From: Marinobacter xestospongiae
GTDB lineage: Bacteria > Pseudomonadota > Gammaproteobacteria > Pseudomonadales > Oleiphilaceae
Assembly (NCBI RefSeq): GCF_023156385.1
Contig: NZ_JAKZAK010000006.1
Span: 158,659-222,658 of the forward strand
Length of the DNA stretch: 64,000 bases
Direction of reading: 5' to 3'
In this document: positions 9,394 to 17,452 of the stretch, in pieces
How positions within the stretch are numbered: position 1 is the stretch's first letter
Layout of the letters: every line of letters begins with the position of its first letter
Program-made: the position numbers and the translations under genes
Notes under the pieces: model-generated
Databases searched by the model: none
What the model was told of the DNA's origin: nothing
Seen by the model: the letters and a program-made list of their open reading frames with translations, nothing else

Positions 9394-9815
9394 CAGTGAC
9401 CGCCTCCCGGCTGGAAATACAGCACCCGTGACGAAGAGGTCATGCTCTCCACCCATTCCCCGAGCCCCAGCAACCGGAACGGAGGCTGGACATTGTGGGC
9501 ATCCCGTTCGTAACGCCGGGCCTCGCCGTCATCCACCAGGCCGCGGCGCAGGGCAGAGGCAATACAGGCCACGGCGGGAATCTGTTGTTGGGCAATAAAA
9601 TCCGACCATTCCCGGTGCCAGTTCACCTCGTCGCTGGGAGCGCAGCAAAGACTGCTGGCCAGGTGAACGCCGTCACCATAGAGGAATACCCGATCAATGG
9701 CATGCCCAGCAGATACGGCCGCCCTGGCAAACGACAGCGCTGTCTGCGGCGCCTGACTGACGTACGGGGCGCCGGTAATCACCAACGTAAACGAAACCGG
9801 TTTGACGGCACTCAT
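9393..9815 (-). CDS. tusD: sulfurtransferase complex subunit TusD (DsrE family)
   Basis: TusD carries the catalytic cysteine of the TusBCD complex. In this 140-residue protein, candidates lie in the SSLCCAPSDE segment and in PAVACIASALRRG; the second matches the family position (LxVCxxAAxRRG). The start MSAVKPVSFTLVITGAPYVSQ is chosen because homologues begin just before this strand; an in-frame ATG at 9890 falls in the yccA terminator region. It is the first gene of the tusDCBE run. Confidence 0.9.
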   Translation of the reverse strand: MSAVKPVSFTLVITGAPYVSQAPQTALSFARAAVSAGHAIDRVFLYGDGVHLASSLCCAPSDEVNWHREWSDFIAQQQIPAVACIASALRRGLVDDGEARRYERDAHNVQPPFRLLGLGEWVESMTSSSRVLYFQPGGGH

Positions 9816-9888
9816 TGCAACCTGCTGAATTCCAAAGCGAATGGATGAATGAAATGGGATAGTTCTGGCCGCATTGTAACCCAGAAAC

Positions 9889-9918
9889 AAAAAACCCCGG
9901 CAATAGGCCGGGGTTTTT
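9889..9918 (-). terminator. Rho-independent terminator of yccA
   Basis: Read on the minus strand, a GC-rich stem (arms AACCCCGG at 9908-9915 and CCGGGGTT at 9893-9900, as read) with a 7-base loop is followed by a run of six T residues. It stands 17 bases after the yccA stop and 74 bases before the tusD start. Confidence 0.85.
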
Positions 9919-9934
9919 CTTGCCAGCGGGCAGA

Positions 9935-10645
9935 TCAGTCGTCGCTGAAGGCGCCGATGAGGTGCAGCAAGCTGGTGAACAGGTTGTAGATGTTCAGGTA
10001 CAGCGCAGTCGTGGCCATGATGTAGTTGGTCTCACCACCGTTAACGATACGGCTGGTATCGAACAGGATCAGACCGGACATCAGCAGCACGATGGCGGCA
10101 CTGATGGCCAGGCTGAAGGCGCTGACATCAACACCGAACAGGGAAGCAACGAAGCCACCCAGGGCAGCGAAGATCACCACCATCAGGCCGGCGAACAGGA
10201 ACCCGCCCATGAAGCTGAAGTCCTTCTTGGTGGTCAGCACGTAGGCAGACAGCGAGAAGAACACCAGGGCCGTTCCGCCCAGGGCCTGCATCACAATGGC
10301 GCCGCCATTAGGCAGGGCGAGGTAGTAGCTGAGCAGCGGCCCAAGGGAAAGACCCAGCAGACCGGTGAACGCGAAAACCACGCCGATACCGGCCGTGCTG
10401 TTGGCGGTACGCGGCAGCACCAGCCAGACCAGCGCCAGGGCGCCAAGACTACAGATCAAGCTGGCGCCACGGCCCAGACCAACTGCCATGGACACACCGG
10501 CCATCACGGCACTGAATGCCAGAGTCATGGCCAGCAGGGTGTAGGTGTTACGCAGGACCTTCGAGACGTCAGCATTGAGACCGGTGGATGTACCGGCGTG
10601 CGACGCCTGGTAGGCCTGCCGGGTGTGAACTTGTCTGTGTTCCAT
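9935..10645 (-). CDS. yccA: Bax inhibitor-1/YccA family membrane protein
   Basis: The 236-residue protein has a polar N-terminus rich in Gln/His/Thr, followed by seven predicted hydrophobic helices spread evenly from about residue 35 to the end (KVLRNTYTLLAMTLAFSAV opens the first). It finishes in the acidic IGAFSDD tail typical of the family. In E. coli YccA is a substrate and modulator of the FtsH protease. The gene stands alone with its own terminator. The neighbourhood next to tusDCBE is shared with pseudomonads. Confidence 0.9.
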   Translation of the reverse strand: MEHRQVHTRQAYQASHAGTSTGLNADVSKVLRNTYTLLAMTLAFSAVMAGVSMAVGLGRGASLICSLGALALVWLVLPRTANSTAGIGVVFAFTGLLGLSLGPLLSYYLALPNGGAIVMQALGGTALVFFSLSAYVLTTKKDFSFMGGFLFAGLMVVIFAALGGFVASLFGVDVSAFSLAISAAIVLLMSGLILFDTSRIVNGGETNYIMATTALYLNIYNLFTSLLHLIGAFSDD

Positions 10646-10792
10646 TATTTTCTCCGATTGAATGACGAGCCAGGGTTTGTAGTTACGATGACTCTTACAC
10701 TACCCCTCATCATAATGTTGCATACGTAACTTTCAATCATTTACGACCTCCAACCCCCACAAGGATTTCATTAAATCGGGGTAATGTTGGCG

Positions 10793-11356
10793 TTACTGCT
10801 CGGGAGAGGGCGGGGCGTCCTCAAACCCGGAAGCGCTGACTGGCAGACCTTCCTGCGCCAGAAAGCCCGCGACCACCTTCCAATCCCGGCTATCGTCGGG
10901 AAACCAATAGCGGTAACCAGCGCCGTCTTGATACCTGCTAGTCAGAAACAGACAGTGCCGGTCACGGCCAAACTCCAACCCCGACAGACTTGCCAGAGCA
11001 ATGGTGTCCGGTTCGCCATCCCGGAACAGAAAGAGGGTCTCTTTCCCCAGAGCAACCGCGGGGTCGCGGTCGTCGGGAAATGGTTTACAGCCCGCATAGT
11101 CGGGAAACTGCTTCTTCAACCTCGCCTGGTGGCGCCTGATCAGAACCGGGTCTATCGTCTTGAGCAAAAACGGCAGAACTTTCCAGATGAAGAAAACCAT
11201 CAGAACGCTTTTTGCCAGGCTTCCCAGGTAGCGCCAGAGATCGCCCTCCGCTTGTTGCCATTGCGTGATCATTGCCTGCCCGAGCGTATAGAGTAGAAAC
11301 GCCATCAGTGCGATATAGACGAGCAGGCGTAACAGTTTTTTGAGGGCATTCTTCAT
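10793..11356 (-). CDS. membrane-anchored protein, unknown
   Basis: Taking ATG 11356, the protein has 187 residues. Two hydrophobic segments lie near the N-terminus (LLRLLVYIALMAFLLYTL and SVLMVFFIWKVLPFLL) and are followed by a soluble domain of about 110 residues with a CKPFPDDRDPAVALGKETLF segment and several aromatic strand-like stretches. The frame is open upstream to 11509, overlapping the tRNA-Ser promoter, so the later start is preferred. I do not recognise the family. Function unknown. Confidence 0.6.
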   Translation of the reverse strand: MKNALKKLLRLLVYIALMAFLLYTLGQAMITQWQQAEGDLWRYLGSLAKSVLMVFFIWKVLPFLLKTIDPVLIRRHQARLKKQFPDYAGCKPFPDDRDPAVALGKETLFLFRDGEPDTIALASLSGLEFGRDRHCLFLTSRYQDGAGYRYWFPDDSRDWKVVAGFLAQEGLPVSASGFEDAPPSPEQ

Positions 11357-11464
11357 AGGCGTCCATGTCCCGGGCAGATCTTTCCATAAGGTGATGATAC
11401 GTTCTTTCCGCCCGACCATGAAAACGGAGGACTCAAAGAATTCCATGAATTCGATTGCAAGGCG

Positions 11465-11492
11465 TTGACAGGCAGGGCGATTCCGGTATGAT
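11465..11492 (+). promoter_or_regulatory. sigma-70 promoter of tRNA-Ser
   Basis: A perfect -35 box TTGACA (11465-11470) and a -10 box TATGAT (11487-11492) are separated by 16 bases. They lie 41 bases upstream of the tRNA-Ser, the spacing expected for a stable-RNA promoter. Confidence 0.85.
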
Positions 11493-11532
11493 GCACACCG
11501 CTGTCGCAACGACGGCGTAAAAAGTGTTAAAC

Positions 11533-11623
11533 GGTGGGCTGGCAGAGTGGCTGAATGCAGCGGTCTTGAAAACCGCCGAAGGTTAATAGCCTTCCCGGGG
11601 TTCGAATCCCTGGCCCACCGCCA
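11533..11623 (+). tRNA. tRNA-Ser (TGA anticodon)
   Basis: The 7-base acceptor arms GGTGGGC and GCCCACC pair, with G discriminator and encoded CCA. The anticodon loop CTTGAAA gives TGA at 11567-11569. A long variable arm of class II type and the T loop GTTCGAATCCC are present. The size of 91 bases is normal for tRNA-Ser. Remnants of an integrated element lie just downstream. Confidence 0.97.
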
Positions 11624-11756
11624 CTTTCTTCTCTAGCTTCAACCTCTTAGCACTACCTCCCGATACTCTTGAATCCCCCTAGAAAGTGCCGCTTATAACA
11701 TCCATGTTATAAGGTTTTAGAACATGATTTTGAAAAACGGCCAAAATCGACTTGTA

Positions 11757-11939
11757 TTACTCACCCCCTTTTCTGCGCACCAATGGCGTGATCATGGTTG
11801 CCTTCTTTGACCTCAGATAGGTCTTGGTCGTGCGCCCATCATCGTGCAGCAGATTGTCTGTAGCGTTGCCTCCAGATGCCTCTATCTCCGTCGCGTGTTT
11901 CGCTCGAAGGTCGTGTTCAGTGAACCTCTCTGTAGTGGT
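11757..11939 (-). pseudogene. C-terminal remnant of a tyrosine integrase
   Basis: The minus strand is open for 60 codons and reads FTEHDLRAKHATEIEASGG, later HDDGRTTKTYLRSKK, before a stop. This matches the end of phage-type tyrosine recombinases: the HDLR box, a degenerate LLxH segment and the catalytic-Tyr region (TYLRSKK). A stop codon interrupts the frame directly upstream of this piece, and the catalytic N-terminal half is absent. Its place 134 bases after the tRNA-Ser suggests a decayed element that once used the tRNA as its attachment site. Confidence 0.75.
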
Positions 11940-12071
11940 TCAATGATTCCGGACACCAGCCTAGGTGGTAAATCGCCACCATAAACGAGGTGTCTGATGA
12001 CCAGAAAATGACGGTCCTTTGCTCCTGAATTAAAACAGGAAAAAGAAGATCGTCCTGTCTGGATAAAGCTG

Positions 12072-12308
12072 TTGAGAGCGGCGTCTTCCTTGTCGCTTAT
12101 TGGCGCAACAACTTACATTGTTTTTGCGGGATTCAATCTGATAGTCGCTTTCGTGCTTGTCTTATCCTTTGGGGCAATAGCAACCCCAGTTGTGATAGCC
12201 GCTGACAGCGCTCTGGAGTGCATTACAGGTTTCTTCGAAGTGTTCGTGGAAGGTGTGCTTTCTGTTTTTGAAATGATCGGCAATATTATTGGTTCAATCT
12301 TCGGGTGA
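12072..12308 (+). CDS. hydrophobic small protein, possibly a decayed gene
   Basis: This frame of 78 codons, counted from a TTG, encodes a very hydrophobic protein with two or three membrane-spanning stretches and a Gly/Ile-rich end (MIGNIIGSIFG). The open frame extends a further 20 codons upstream with plausible coding sequence (PELKQEKEDRPVWIKLL) but no start codon before a TGA. An ATG in another frame lies just upstream, so a frameshift may have broken the gene. It sits in the degraded islet after tRNA-Ser. No family recognised. Confidence 0.35.
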   Translation: MRAASSLSLIGATTYIVFAGFNLIVAFVLVLSFGAIATPVVIAADSALECITGFFEVFVEGVLSVFEMIGNIIGSIFG

Positions 12309-12585
12309 TTTTGCTATTTGCATGTGGTTCCGCTCAGGACGGTTCCTCCAGTTGCTCAACTGGCAACCGTTGCGCCAAGGATTGATCGATCCGGTGTGGC
12401 TGTCAGAATCAGAATGGCGTTACCGGCGCTCAACGAGACCACTTCAGCAACCGCCAGCAACACCAGAACAGGAGGAGTATTAGCGCGACCGCGCTTTCCT
12501 CGACATACCTTACTCCTCCGCAATGATCGCCAACGGCCACCAATTTAAGGAGCAGGCACGCCAGGGGTAGGGGTGTTGGTAGAAG

Positions 12586-13548
12586 TCACCCCTTGCCGTT
12601 GTCCTTGTCCCATGCCAGGGCGTTGTCGCGGAATGACGCGAACTTGTCGGACACCTCGTTAAGCCGGGCGTCCCACTCGGGGTCTGGCTCCTGGCCTTCG
12701 GTGGTATTGAAGAAGATCTGCATCAGGGCGGTCATGCCCAGCGGCTCAATGACGGCCTGTTTGACGCCCCAGGCAAAGACCAGAGCAATAATCACCGTTA
12801 ACGGACCTGCGGTACCGGGAAACAGAGAAACCAGTCCGGCCACCGGGGCCAGGATCAGCAGGAACACGACCAGGGTCATGCCCCAGATCACGAATGCCAG
12901 GAAGAAGGCGTTTTTCAGAAAGACTTTGTAGTTCTGCGCGTAGAGAATCAAGGCTGTCTGACTGGCGCGCCAGGGGTTGTCGGCTTTGGTGCGCAAGTTG
13001 TACGCCAGGATGACCTCATCCAGATAGGTCAGTGACAGGTTGATGACGGTATTGATGAAATTGGCCACACCTTGGAAACCCGGAATCGGGATCAACGACG
13101 AAAGCGTGAAAAAGGCCTTGTTAAAGGTCTTCAATACCGCCTTTATCAACTGGTCAACGCCGAACAGTGTTGATGCCTGGACAAAACGCTGACGCACGAT
13201 TTCCTGGGCATAGTCAATCTGGCCGCGCCCCTGCGGCAGCTCGCGACCTTCCATGAGCTCCACCAGAACGGCGATATGGCCTGCCTTGACCACGTACAGC
13301 AGGTATTCGCGAAGAAAATAGGCCACGCCCGAAATAGCACCGAACCCGATAAGGCCACCCCCGGCGCCGTACCCACTGGGATCGTCACCGATATGACCGA
13401 CGAAATAGCCCAGGCCTGCACCTATGCCGGTCGCAAGGACATAGGCGAGGGTGATACCGAAATAGATCAGAAAGCGGAAAATGAGAAAAGGAGCGGTCTG
13501 GCGCATCAACCCCAGAACTTCGCCCATCTTGAAGTCCTTCATAAGCAT
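12586..13548 (-). CDS. multi-pass membrane protein, unknown
   Basis: The 320-residue protein has a short cytoplasmic start (MKDFKMGEVLGLMRQ) and about five to six hydrophobic helices (near residues 20-45, 60-80, 155-170, 215-240 and 245-275). It ends in a charged tail with EPDPEWDARLNEVSDKFASFRD. Gly-rich turns follow the first helix. It resembles uncharacterised proteins of marine gammaproteobacteria but has no family I can name. It is transcribed alone; about 550 bases without a clear gene lie upstream. Confidence 0.8.
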   Translation of the reverse strand: MLMKDFKMGEVLGLMRQTAPFLIFRFLIYFGITLAYVLATGIGAGLGYFVGHIGDDPSGYGAGGGLIGFGAISGVAYFLREYLLYVVKAGHIAVLVELMEGRELPQGRGQIDYAQEIVRQRFVQASTLFGVDQLIKAVLKTFNKAFFTLSSLIPIPGFQGVANFINTVINLSLTYLDEVILAYNLRTKADNPWRASQTALILYAQNYKVFLKNAFFLAFVIWGMTLVVFLLILAPVAGLVSLFPGTAGPLTVIIALVFAWGVKQAVIEPLGMTALMQIFFNTTEGQEPDPEWDARLNEVSDKFASFRDNALAWDKDNGKG

Positions 13549-14094
13549 CCCTTCTTACTGTTTGTAGGGCCTCTCAATCGCCTGTACTGCCGGCCTGCAG
13601 CGTCTCCGACAGCGTCCTTTCAGTGTTTGCAGCTCCGGTGAGCGAGGGCCTGATGAGGCTTAAATGCATGCCGTTTGCACATCGGCAGCGCGCCGCAGAG
13701 TGTAAAACAGACGCGGACGGTCAGGCAATAATTATGCTCAATATTTCAACAACCTGGCTGCCTTTGCTGGTAGTGGACCGGGGCGGCATGGTAGGCCAGC
13801 GAAGCCGTCGTAAGCTCACTGAGTTTCTGTGCGGAACCTTTTCAGGCCATGAGTCTCTAATGGCCACTCAGGAACCGATTCCGCTGCTTCGCCCAGAAGG
13901 TTTTCTCATGAGCAAAGACCATTCAGAAACTGATCGCATGGAGAATTCTCGATACGCCGTGTCGACCAATCGGGGACAGTCCCGGCACCGGGTCCGGTAT
14001 GTGGAAACCGGGGGCGCCGGGAACGACCTGGAGGACTGCGTGTTCTGCCAATCACTGCCAGGTCAGGACCAGGAGGGGAATGAAGAGCTGGGGT
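13549..14094. other. intergenic region without a recognisable gene
   Basis: These 546 bases separate the membrane-protein start from the hemH stop. A long plus-strand frame (13623-14195) is open here but runs into the 3' end of hemH. It has no clear ribosome-binding site, and its product resembles nothing I know. No tRNA, terminator with a T tract or repeat was found. The promoter of the membrane protein should lie near 13560-13650. Confidence 0.5.
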
Positions 14095-15186
14095 CTAGTT
14101 CTCAGCGCCCAGGGCCTGGGCCTGCTGAGCCTGATCCTGCAACAGCTGCTCGCGATTGTCCGGACGGGGCCAGCCCTGAAGGTTCTGCTCAATAAGTGCG
14201 ACCAGCGCGTCGATATGGCCGGGCTCGCTGTTCAGTGCGGGGATGTAGCGGAAGGACTCGCCACCCGCTTCCAGGAAGTACTCCCGGTTTTCTTCGTCAA
14301 TTTCCTCAATGGTCTCCAGGCAGTCCGCCGAGAATCCCGGGCAGAACACGTCCACGCTTCGCACGCCCTGTCCGGGTAGCGATTTGAGCGTCTCATCGGT
14401 ATAGGGCTTGAGCCACTCTTCGCGGCCAAACCGTGACTGGAAGGTGGTGAGGTAATCCCCGGTTTCAAGCCCAAGGCGTTCGGCCAACAGCCGTGATGTC
14501 TTGTGGCATTCGCAGTGATAGGGGTCGCCGTTCTTCAGGTAGCGCAGCGGAACACCGTGGTAGGACAGCATCAGCTTGTCGCTGCGGCCATGAGCCTGCC
14601 AGTGCGCCTCAATGTGAGCAGCCATCGCCTCGATGTACGGCGGAAAGTCGTGGTAGTGGGAGACAAACCTCAGATCTGGCAGCCGACGGCGGGCGACAAA
14701 GTCCGCGGCCAGGGCGTCAAAGGTAGAGGCGGAGGTGGAGGCGGAATACTGAGGGTACAGCGGCAGCACCAGAAGCTTGCGCACGCCTTTGGCTTCCATC
14801 CGGTCCAGCGCCTGAGCAATCGAGGGTTCGCCGTAGCGCATGGCAAAGTCCACCACCAGATCGTCGCCGTAACGGGCCTGCAGTACCGCCCGGATGCTTT
14901 TGCATTGCTTTTCGGTGTGGAGCATCAGCGGTGACCCTTCGCTGGTCCAGACTTTCTTGTAGGCTTCGGCCGAGCGGGATGGCCGAATACGCAGGATCAC
15001 ACCATGCAGAATGAACCACCAGATCAGTCGCGGCACTTCCACCACCCGGGGGTCTGCCAGAAACTCCGCCAGGTATCGACGCAGGGCGGGTGTGGTGGGG
15101 GCATCCGGCGTCCCCAGGTTGGTAATCAGAACCCCAAGCCGCTCAGGCTGGCCATGAGTGAAGTGATCGACACCTTTGTATTGCAT
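14095..15186 (-). CDS. hemH: ferrochelatase
   Basis: HemH inserts ferrous iron into protoporphyrin IX, the last step of protoheme synthesis. The 363-residue protein has the N-terminal GVLITNLGTPDAPT loop, the catalytic histidine in LSYHGVPLRYL (about residue 200) and the acidic pair in CPGFSADCLETIEEI (about residue 275). The start is set at the ATG for MQYKGVDHF (15186), which suits the family better than an in-frame ATG eight codons upstream. It lies about 100 bases downstream of the BigR-type operon on the same strand and may have its own promoter. Confidence 0.95.
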   Translation of the reverse strand: MQYKGVDHFTHGQPERLGVLITNLGTPDAPTTPALRRYLAEFLADPRVVEVPRLIWWFILHGVILRIRPSRSAEAYKKVWTSEGSPLMLHTEKQCKSIRAVLQARYGDDLVVDFAMRYGEPSIAQALDRMEAKGVRKLLVLPLYPQYSASTSASTFDALAADFVARRRLPDLRFVSHYHDFPPYIEAMAAHIEAHWQAHGRSDKLMLSYHGVPLRYLKNGDPYHCECHKTSRLLAERLGLETGDYLTTFQSRFGREEWLKPYTDETLKSLPGQGVRSVDVFCPGFSADCLETIEEIDEENREYFLEAGGESFRYIPALNSEPGHIDALVALIEQNLQGWPRPDNREQLLQDQAQQAQALGAEN

Positions 15187-15286
15187 GAAATGAGAGTTCC
15201 TTTGGCGCAAATGACAACTGGTGGAATACGGGGCCGCAGCCGATAGAGATCAGTCGGCGGATGCAGCCCGGGCAGGGCAGTCGGTG

Positions 15287-15697
15287 CTACAGCAGCCGAT
15301 ACTTCAGGCCGGAAAGGTCATAGCCGGCATTGAGTGCCTTGAGCAGGATGATGTCTGCAGGCAGTTCCCCGGCATGGCTGAGGGCCCACAGGGCGCAGCA
15401 ACGGGTGCCACTACGGCAGAACGCAAGCACAGGTTTTTGGGCATCCCGGTAATGGTGGCCGAACGCCTCGACGTCCTGATCCTGGATATTGCCGGACTGA
15501 ACCGGCTGATAGATCCAGTCCAGACCATGCTCACGGGCGAGCGCGGCAATTTCGTCCATCTCCGGCTGCCCCATCTCCTCATGATCCGGACGGTTGGCGA
15601 TCAGCGTCTTAAATCCCAGACGCGCGGCCTCTGCCACGTCTTCCGGCTGAATCTGCGGTGCTACCGAGATGTCGTCGTCTATCTTTCTTGGGTCCAT
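15287..15697 (-). CDS. Blh-like (DUF442/TIGR01244) sulfur transferase-family protein
   Basis: The 136-residue protein has the DUF442 domain alone: an N-terminal SVAPQIQPEDVAEAARLGF segment and a phosphatase/rhodanese-like loop CRSGTRCCALWA. In the Xylella/Agrobacterium BigR operon this domain is fused to a persulfide dioxygenase (Blh). Here it stands as a separate protein, the last gene of a four-gene operon led by a BigR-type repressor. A second and third Cys directly after the loop (RCCA) are unusual. A role in persulfide or sulfide handling is inferred from context. The start ATG at 15697 is preferred over a long upstream extension that overlaps the next gene. Confidence 0.85.
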   Translation of the reverse strand: MDPRKIDDDISVAPQIQPEDVAEAARLGFKTLIANRPDHEEMGQPEMDEIAALAREHGLDWIYQPVQSGNIQDQDVEAFGHHYRDAQKPVLAFCRSGTRCCALWALSHAGELPADIILLKALNAGYDLSGLKYRLL

Positions 15698-15746
15698 GCA
15701 GCAGGTCCTCTGGGCATCATGTTTCCGACACGGTTGATCAACTATT

Positions 15747-16181
15747 CTATCCGGCCCGCCGGGGTGTGCGCCAACGTTCAAGCAATTCAAACAGTGCCAT
15801 ACCGGCGACCATCGCCGCCACAAACACCGCAGCCTTGGGAATACCGGCGCCAAGAGCCACCAGGGCCGGGCCGGGGCAGAAGCCGGCAACGCCCCAACCG
15901 ACGCCGAAGGTCAGACTGCCCAATACCAGACGACGGTCCGGGCGGACTGCTGTCGGCAGCTGGAACTCGCGACCAAATACCGGTGCCGACTGTCGCTTCA
16001 CCAGAGCAAACGCGACACTGGCGACTGCAATGGCCCCCACCATGACCAGCGCGAGGGACGGGTCCCAGGCACCGGCAAGGTCGAGGAAGGACAGCACCTT
16101 GTCCGGGTTTGCCATGCCGGAGGCGATCAGCCCAAGCCCAAAGACCAGCCCGGCCAGAAACGACGTGATCCAGAGTTTCAT
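15747..16181 (-). CDS. YeeE/YedE-type transporter half (DUF6691)
   Basis: The 144-residue protein has four hydrophobic helices. The first carries the GLGLIASGMANPDKVLSFLD motif, and the later VGWGVAGFCPGPALVALG motif contains the conserved Cys. Both are signatures of the YeeE/YedE thiosulfate/sulfur-compound transporter family, here as a half-size protein. With the neighbouring half protein it probably makes one channel. It begins three bases after the upstream gene stops, which supports a fixed pair. The sulfur compound carried is not known. Confidence 0.88.
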   Translation of the reverse strand: MKLWITSFLAGLVFGLGLIASGMANPDKVLSFLDLAGAWDPSLALVMVGAIAVASVAFALVKRQSAPVFGREFQLPTAVRPDRRLVLGSLTFGVGWGVAGFCPGPALVALGAGIPKAAVFVAAMVAGMALFELLERWRTPRRAG

Positions 16182-16184
16182 CGA

Positions 16185-16622
16185 TTAGCCCCCCACAACG
16201 TGTCGAATCAGGTAGACGGTGCCAAAGCCGGCGGCCATAAAGCTCAGCGTGGCGATCAGCGACCGGGGCGACAGCCGCGACAGCCCGCACACGCCATGAC
16301 CGCTGGTGCAGCCGGAGCCATAGCGGGTGCCAACCCCAACCAGTAATCCCGCTACCACCAGGGTGGCGTAGTCGGCCTCGATCACCGCAGTGGGCAGGGC
16401 GGCAACCAGCATCCACAGCCAGGGAGCGAGGAACAGGCCGGCCAGAAAGGCCAGGCGCCAGCCGGCGTCGCGACGATTGCCGACAAGCAGGCCACCGAGG
16501 ATGCCGCTTATGCCGGCAATGCGACCGTTGAGCAGCAACAGCAGGCCTGCCGCGCCACCAATCATTACGCCCCCCAACAAGGCCGACAGGGGCGTAAAGG
16601 AGGCCCAGTCAATGGTGATCAT
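16185..16622 (-). CDS. YeeE/YedE-type transporter half
   Basis: The 145-residue membrane protein contains the partner signature [22 protein letters not shown], with two cysteines of the family motif, and four helices. It is the other half of the split YeeE/YedE transporter. Its ATG overlaps the repressor stop (ATGA), so the two are translated together. In BigR-type operons these proteins are thought to move sulfur compounds out of or into the cell during sulfide detoxification. Confidence 0.88.
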   Translation of the reverse strand: MITIDWASFTPLSALLGGVMIGGAAGLLLLLNGRIAGISGILGGLLVGNRRDAGWRLAFLAGLFLAPWLWMLVAALPTAVIEADYATLVVAGLLVGVGTRYGSGCTSGHGVCGLSRLSPRSLIATLSFMAAGFGTVYLIRHVVGG

Positions 16623-17047
16623 TTCATGTCTCCAATGGTCTCATCCGGTTGTTCATCCGGGCCTTGGGGCCGGCAGAACAGTTCGTAAAGCTGGCCGAGC
16701 AGAGCCTCGACCCGGGGATCGGCCAGACGGTAGAACACCTGCTTGCCGGCGCGCCGGGGCGCGATCAGCCCTTCCCGGCGCAACACCCCCAGTTGCTGGG
16801 ACAGCGACGGCTGGCCGATGCCGGTTCGCAGTTCCAGATCACTGACGCTGGCTTCGCCCTCCGTCAGTTGGCAGAGCAACAGCAGGCGATCACGGTTGGC
16901 CAGGGACTTCAGAAACAGACTGGCCTGTTCCGCCGACTGCAGCATGGCGTCCTGATTAATGTAGTGTTCAGGACAGTGATCAAGACGGTGATCAGAGCTG
17001 TGGTCAGAATGGCAATCAGGGTCGCTATCAGGGTTGCGATCAAGCAT
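16619..17047 (-). CDS. BigR/SqrR-type ArsR-family persulfide-responsive repressor
   Basis: The 142-residue protein has an ArsR winged helix (about residues 42-125) with recognition helix [16 protein letters not shown]. It carries the BigR/SqrR sensing pair, Cys59 (LLLLCQL) and Cys125 (ELFC), which form a polysulfide or disulfide link on exposure to sulfide. It lacks the CVCDL arsenic motif. It has an unusual N-terminal leader of about 34 residues rich in Asp, His and Cys ([18 protein letters not shown]). An internal ATG at 16945 would remove it. It heads the operon and probably represses it through the palindrome at 17098-17120. Confidence 0.87.
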   Translation of the reverse strand: MLDRNPDSDPDCHSDHSSDHRLDHCPEHYINQDAMLQSAEQASLFLKSLANRDRLLLLCQLTEGEASVSDLELRTGIGQPSLSQQLGVLRREGLIAPRRAGKQVFYRLADPRVEALLGQLYELFCRPQGPDEQPDETIGDMK

Positions 17048-17097
17048 GGGCGCTCTCCGGTCAATCCGCAGCGGACCAATGGGCAGCCCGCAGTGTC

Positions 17098-17120
17098 AAT
17101 ATACTATTATACAATATATT
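17098..17120. promoter_or_regulatory. AT-rich inverted repeat, candidate BigR-type operator
   Basis: The arms AATATA (17098-17103) and TATATT (17115-17120) form an inverted repeat in a strongly AT-rich stretch, 51 bases upstream of the repressor start in otherwise GC-rich DNA. BigR and relatives bind AT-rich palindromes over their own promoter, so this is the natural operator candidate. The assignment is by position and composition. Confidence 0.55.
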
Positions 17121-17145
17121 AAAGTGTATATCGTTTTGCCGGCGG

Positions 17146-17172
17146 AAAAAAGCCCGGCACTGATGGCCGGGC
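17146..17172 (-). terminator. Rho-independent terminator with no obvious gene in front
   Basis: On the minus strand the arms GCCCGGC (17172-17166) and GCCGGGC (17158-17152) enclose a 7-base loop and are followed by six T residues (17151-17146). No minus-strand gene ends here: the nearest one upstream in that direction, the TetR gene, stops more than 700 bases away beyond an opposing gene. Confidence 0.8.
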
Positions 17173-17236
17173 AGAGGCGTGCGAGTAGTATCCATGAAAG
17201 ACTTCCAGACAAACCGGCATCAGCAGGGATACCGGT
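17146..17236 (-). ncRNA. candidate small RNA ending at the orphan terminator
   Basis: A transcript of about 90 bases is suggested by a possible promoter (-35 TTGAAC at 17270-17265, -10 AATACT at 17248-17243, 16-base spacer, minus strand) and the strong terminator at 17146-17172. The body has two GGA triplets and short self-complementary stretches (ACCGGTAT). It has no match I know among Rfam families. The promoter match is moderate, so this is a prediction only. Confidence 0.35.
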
Positions 17237-17452
17237 ATAGGAAGTATTGACGAAATTTTACACAGTTCAAGGTGGTTTCACGGCTGTTTGAGTTCATTTC
17301 GTCATATTGAACCAATGCTTATAGCAACCGTTCCTGATTACGCTTTTTTGACTCCGCTCAGGCCGCTAAGACACTGAATTTCTGACAACACTGCGATACA
17401 ATGAGAACGCTGCACAACAACACCCAAGCCCCTTGCGCCCGAGGTTTTACCG

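Noticed and set aside
12289..12483. A 64-codon plus-strand frame ending in an Arg/Pro/Gln-rich stretch, considered as a transposase remnant
   Set aside because: No transposase motif could be identified, and it overlaps the hydrophobic gene and lacks a start signal.
13623..14195. A plus-strand frame of 190 codons between the membrane protein and hemH
   Set aside because: It overlaps the 3' end of hemH, lacks a good ribosome-binding site and has no recognisable domain. Kept only as unassigned space.
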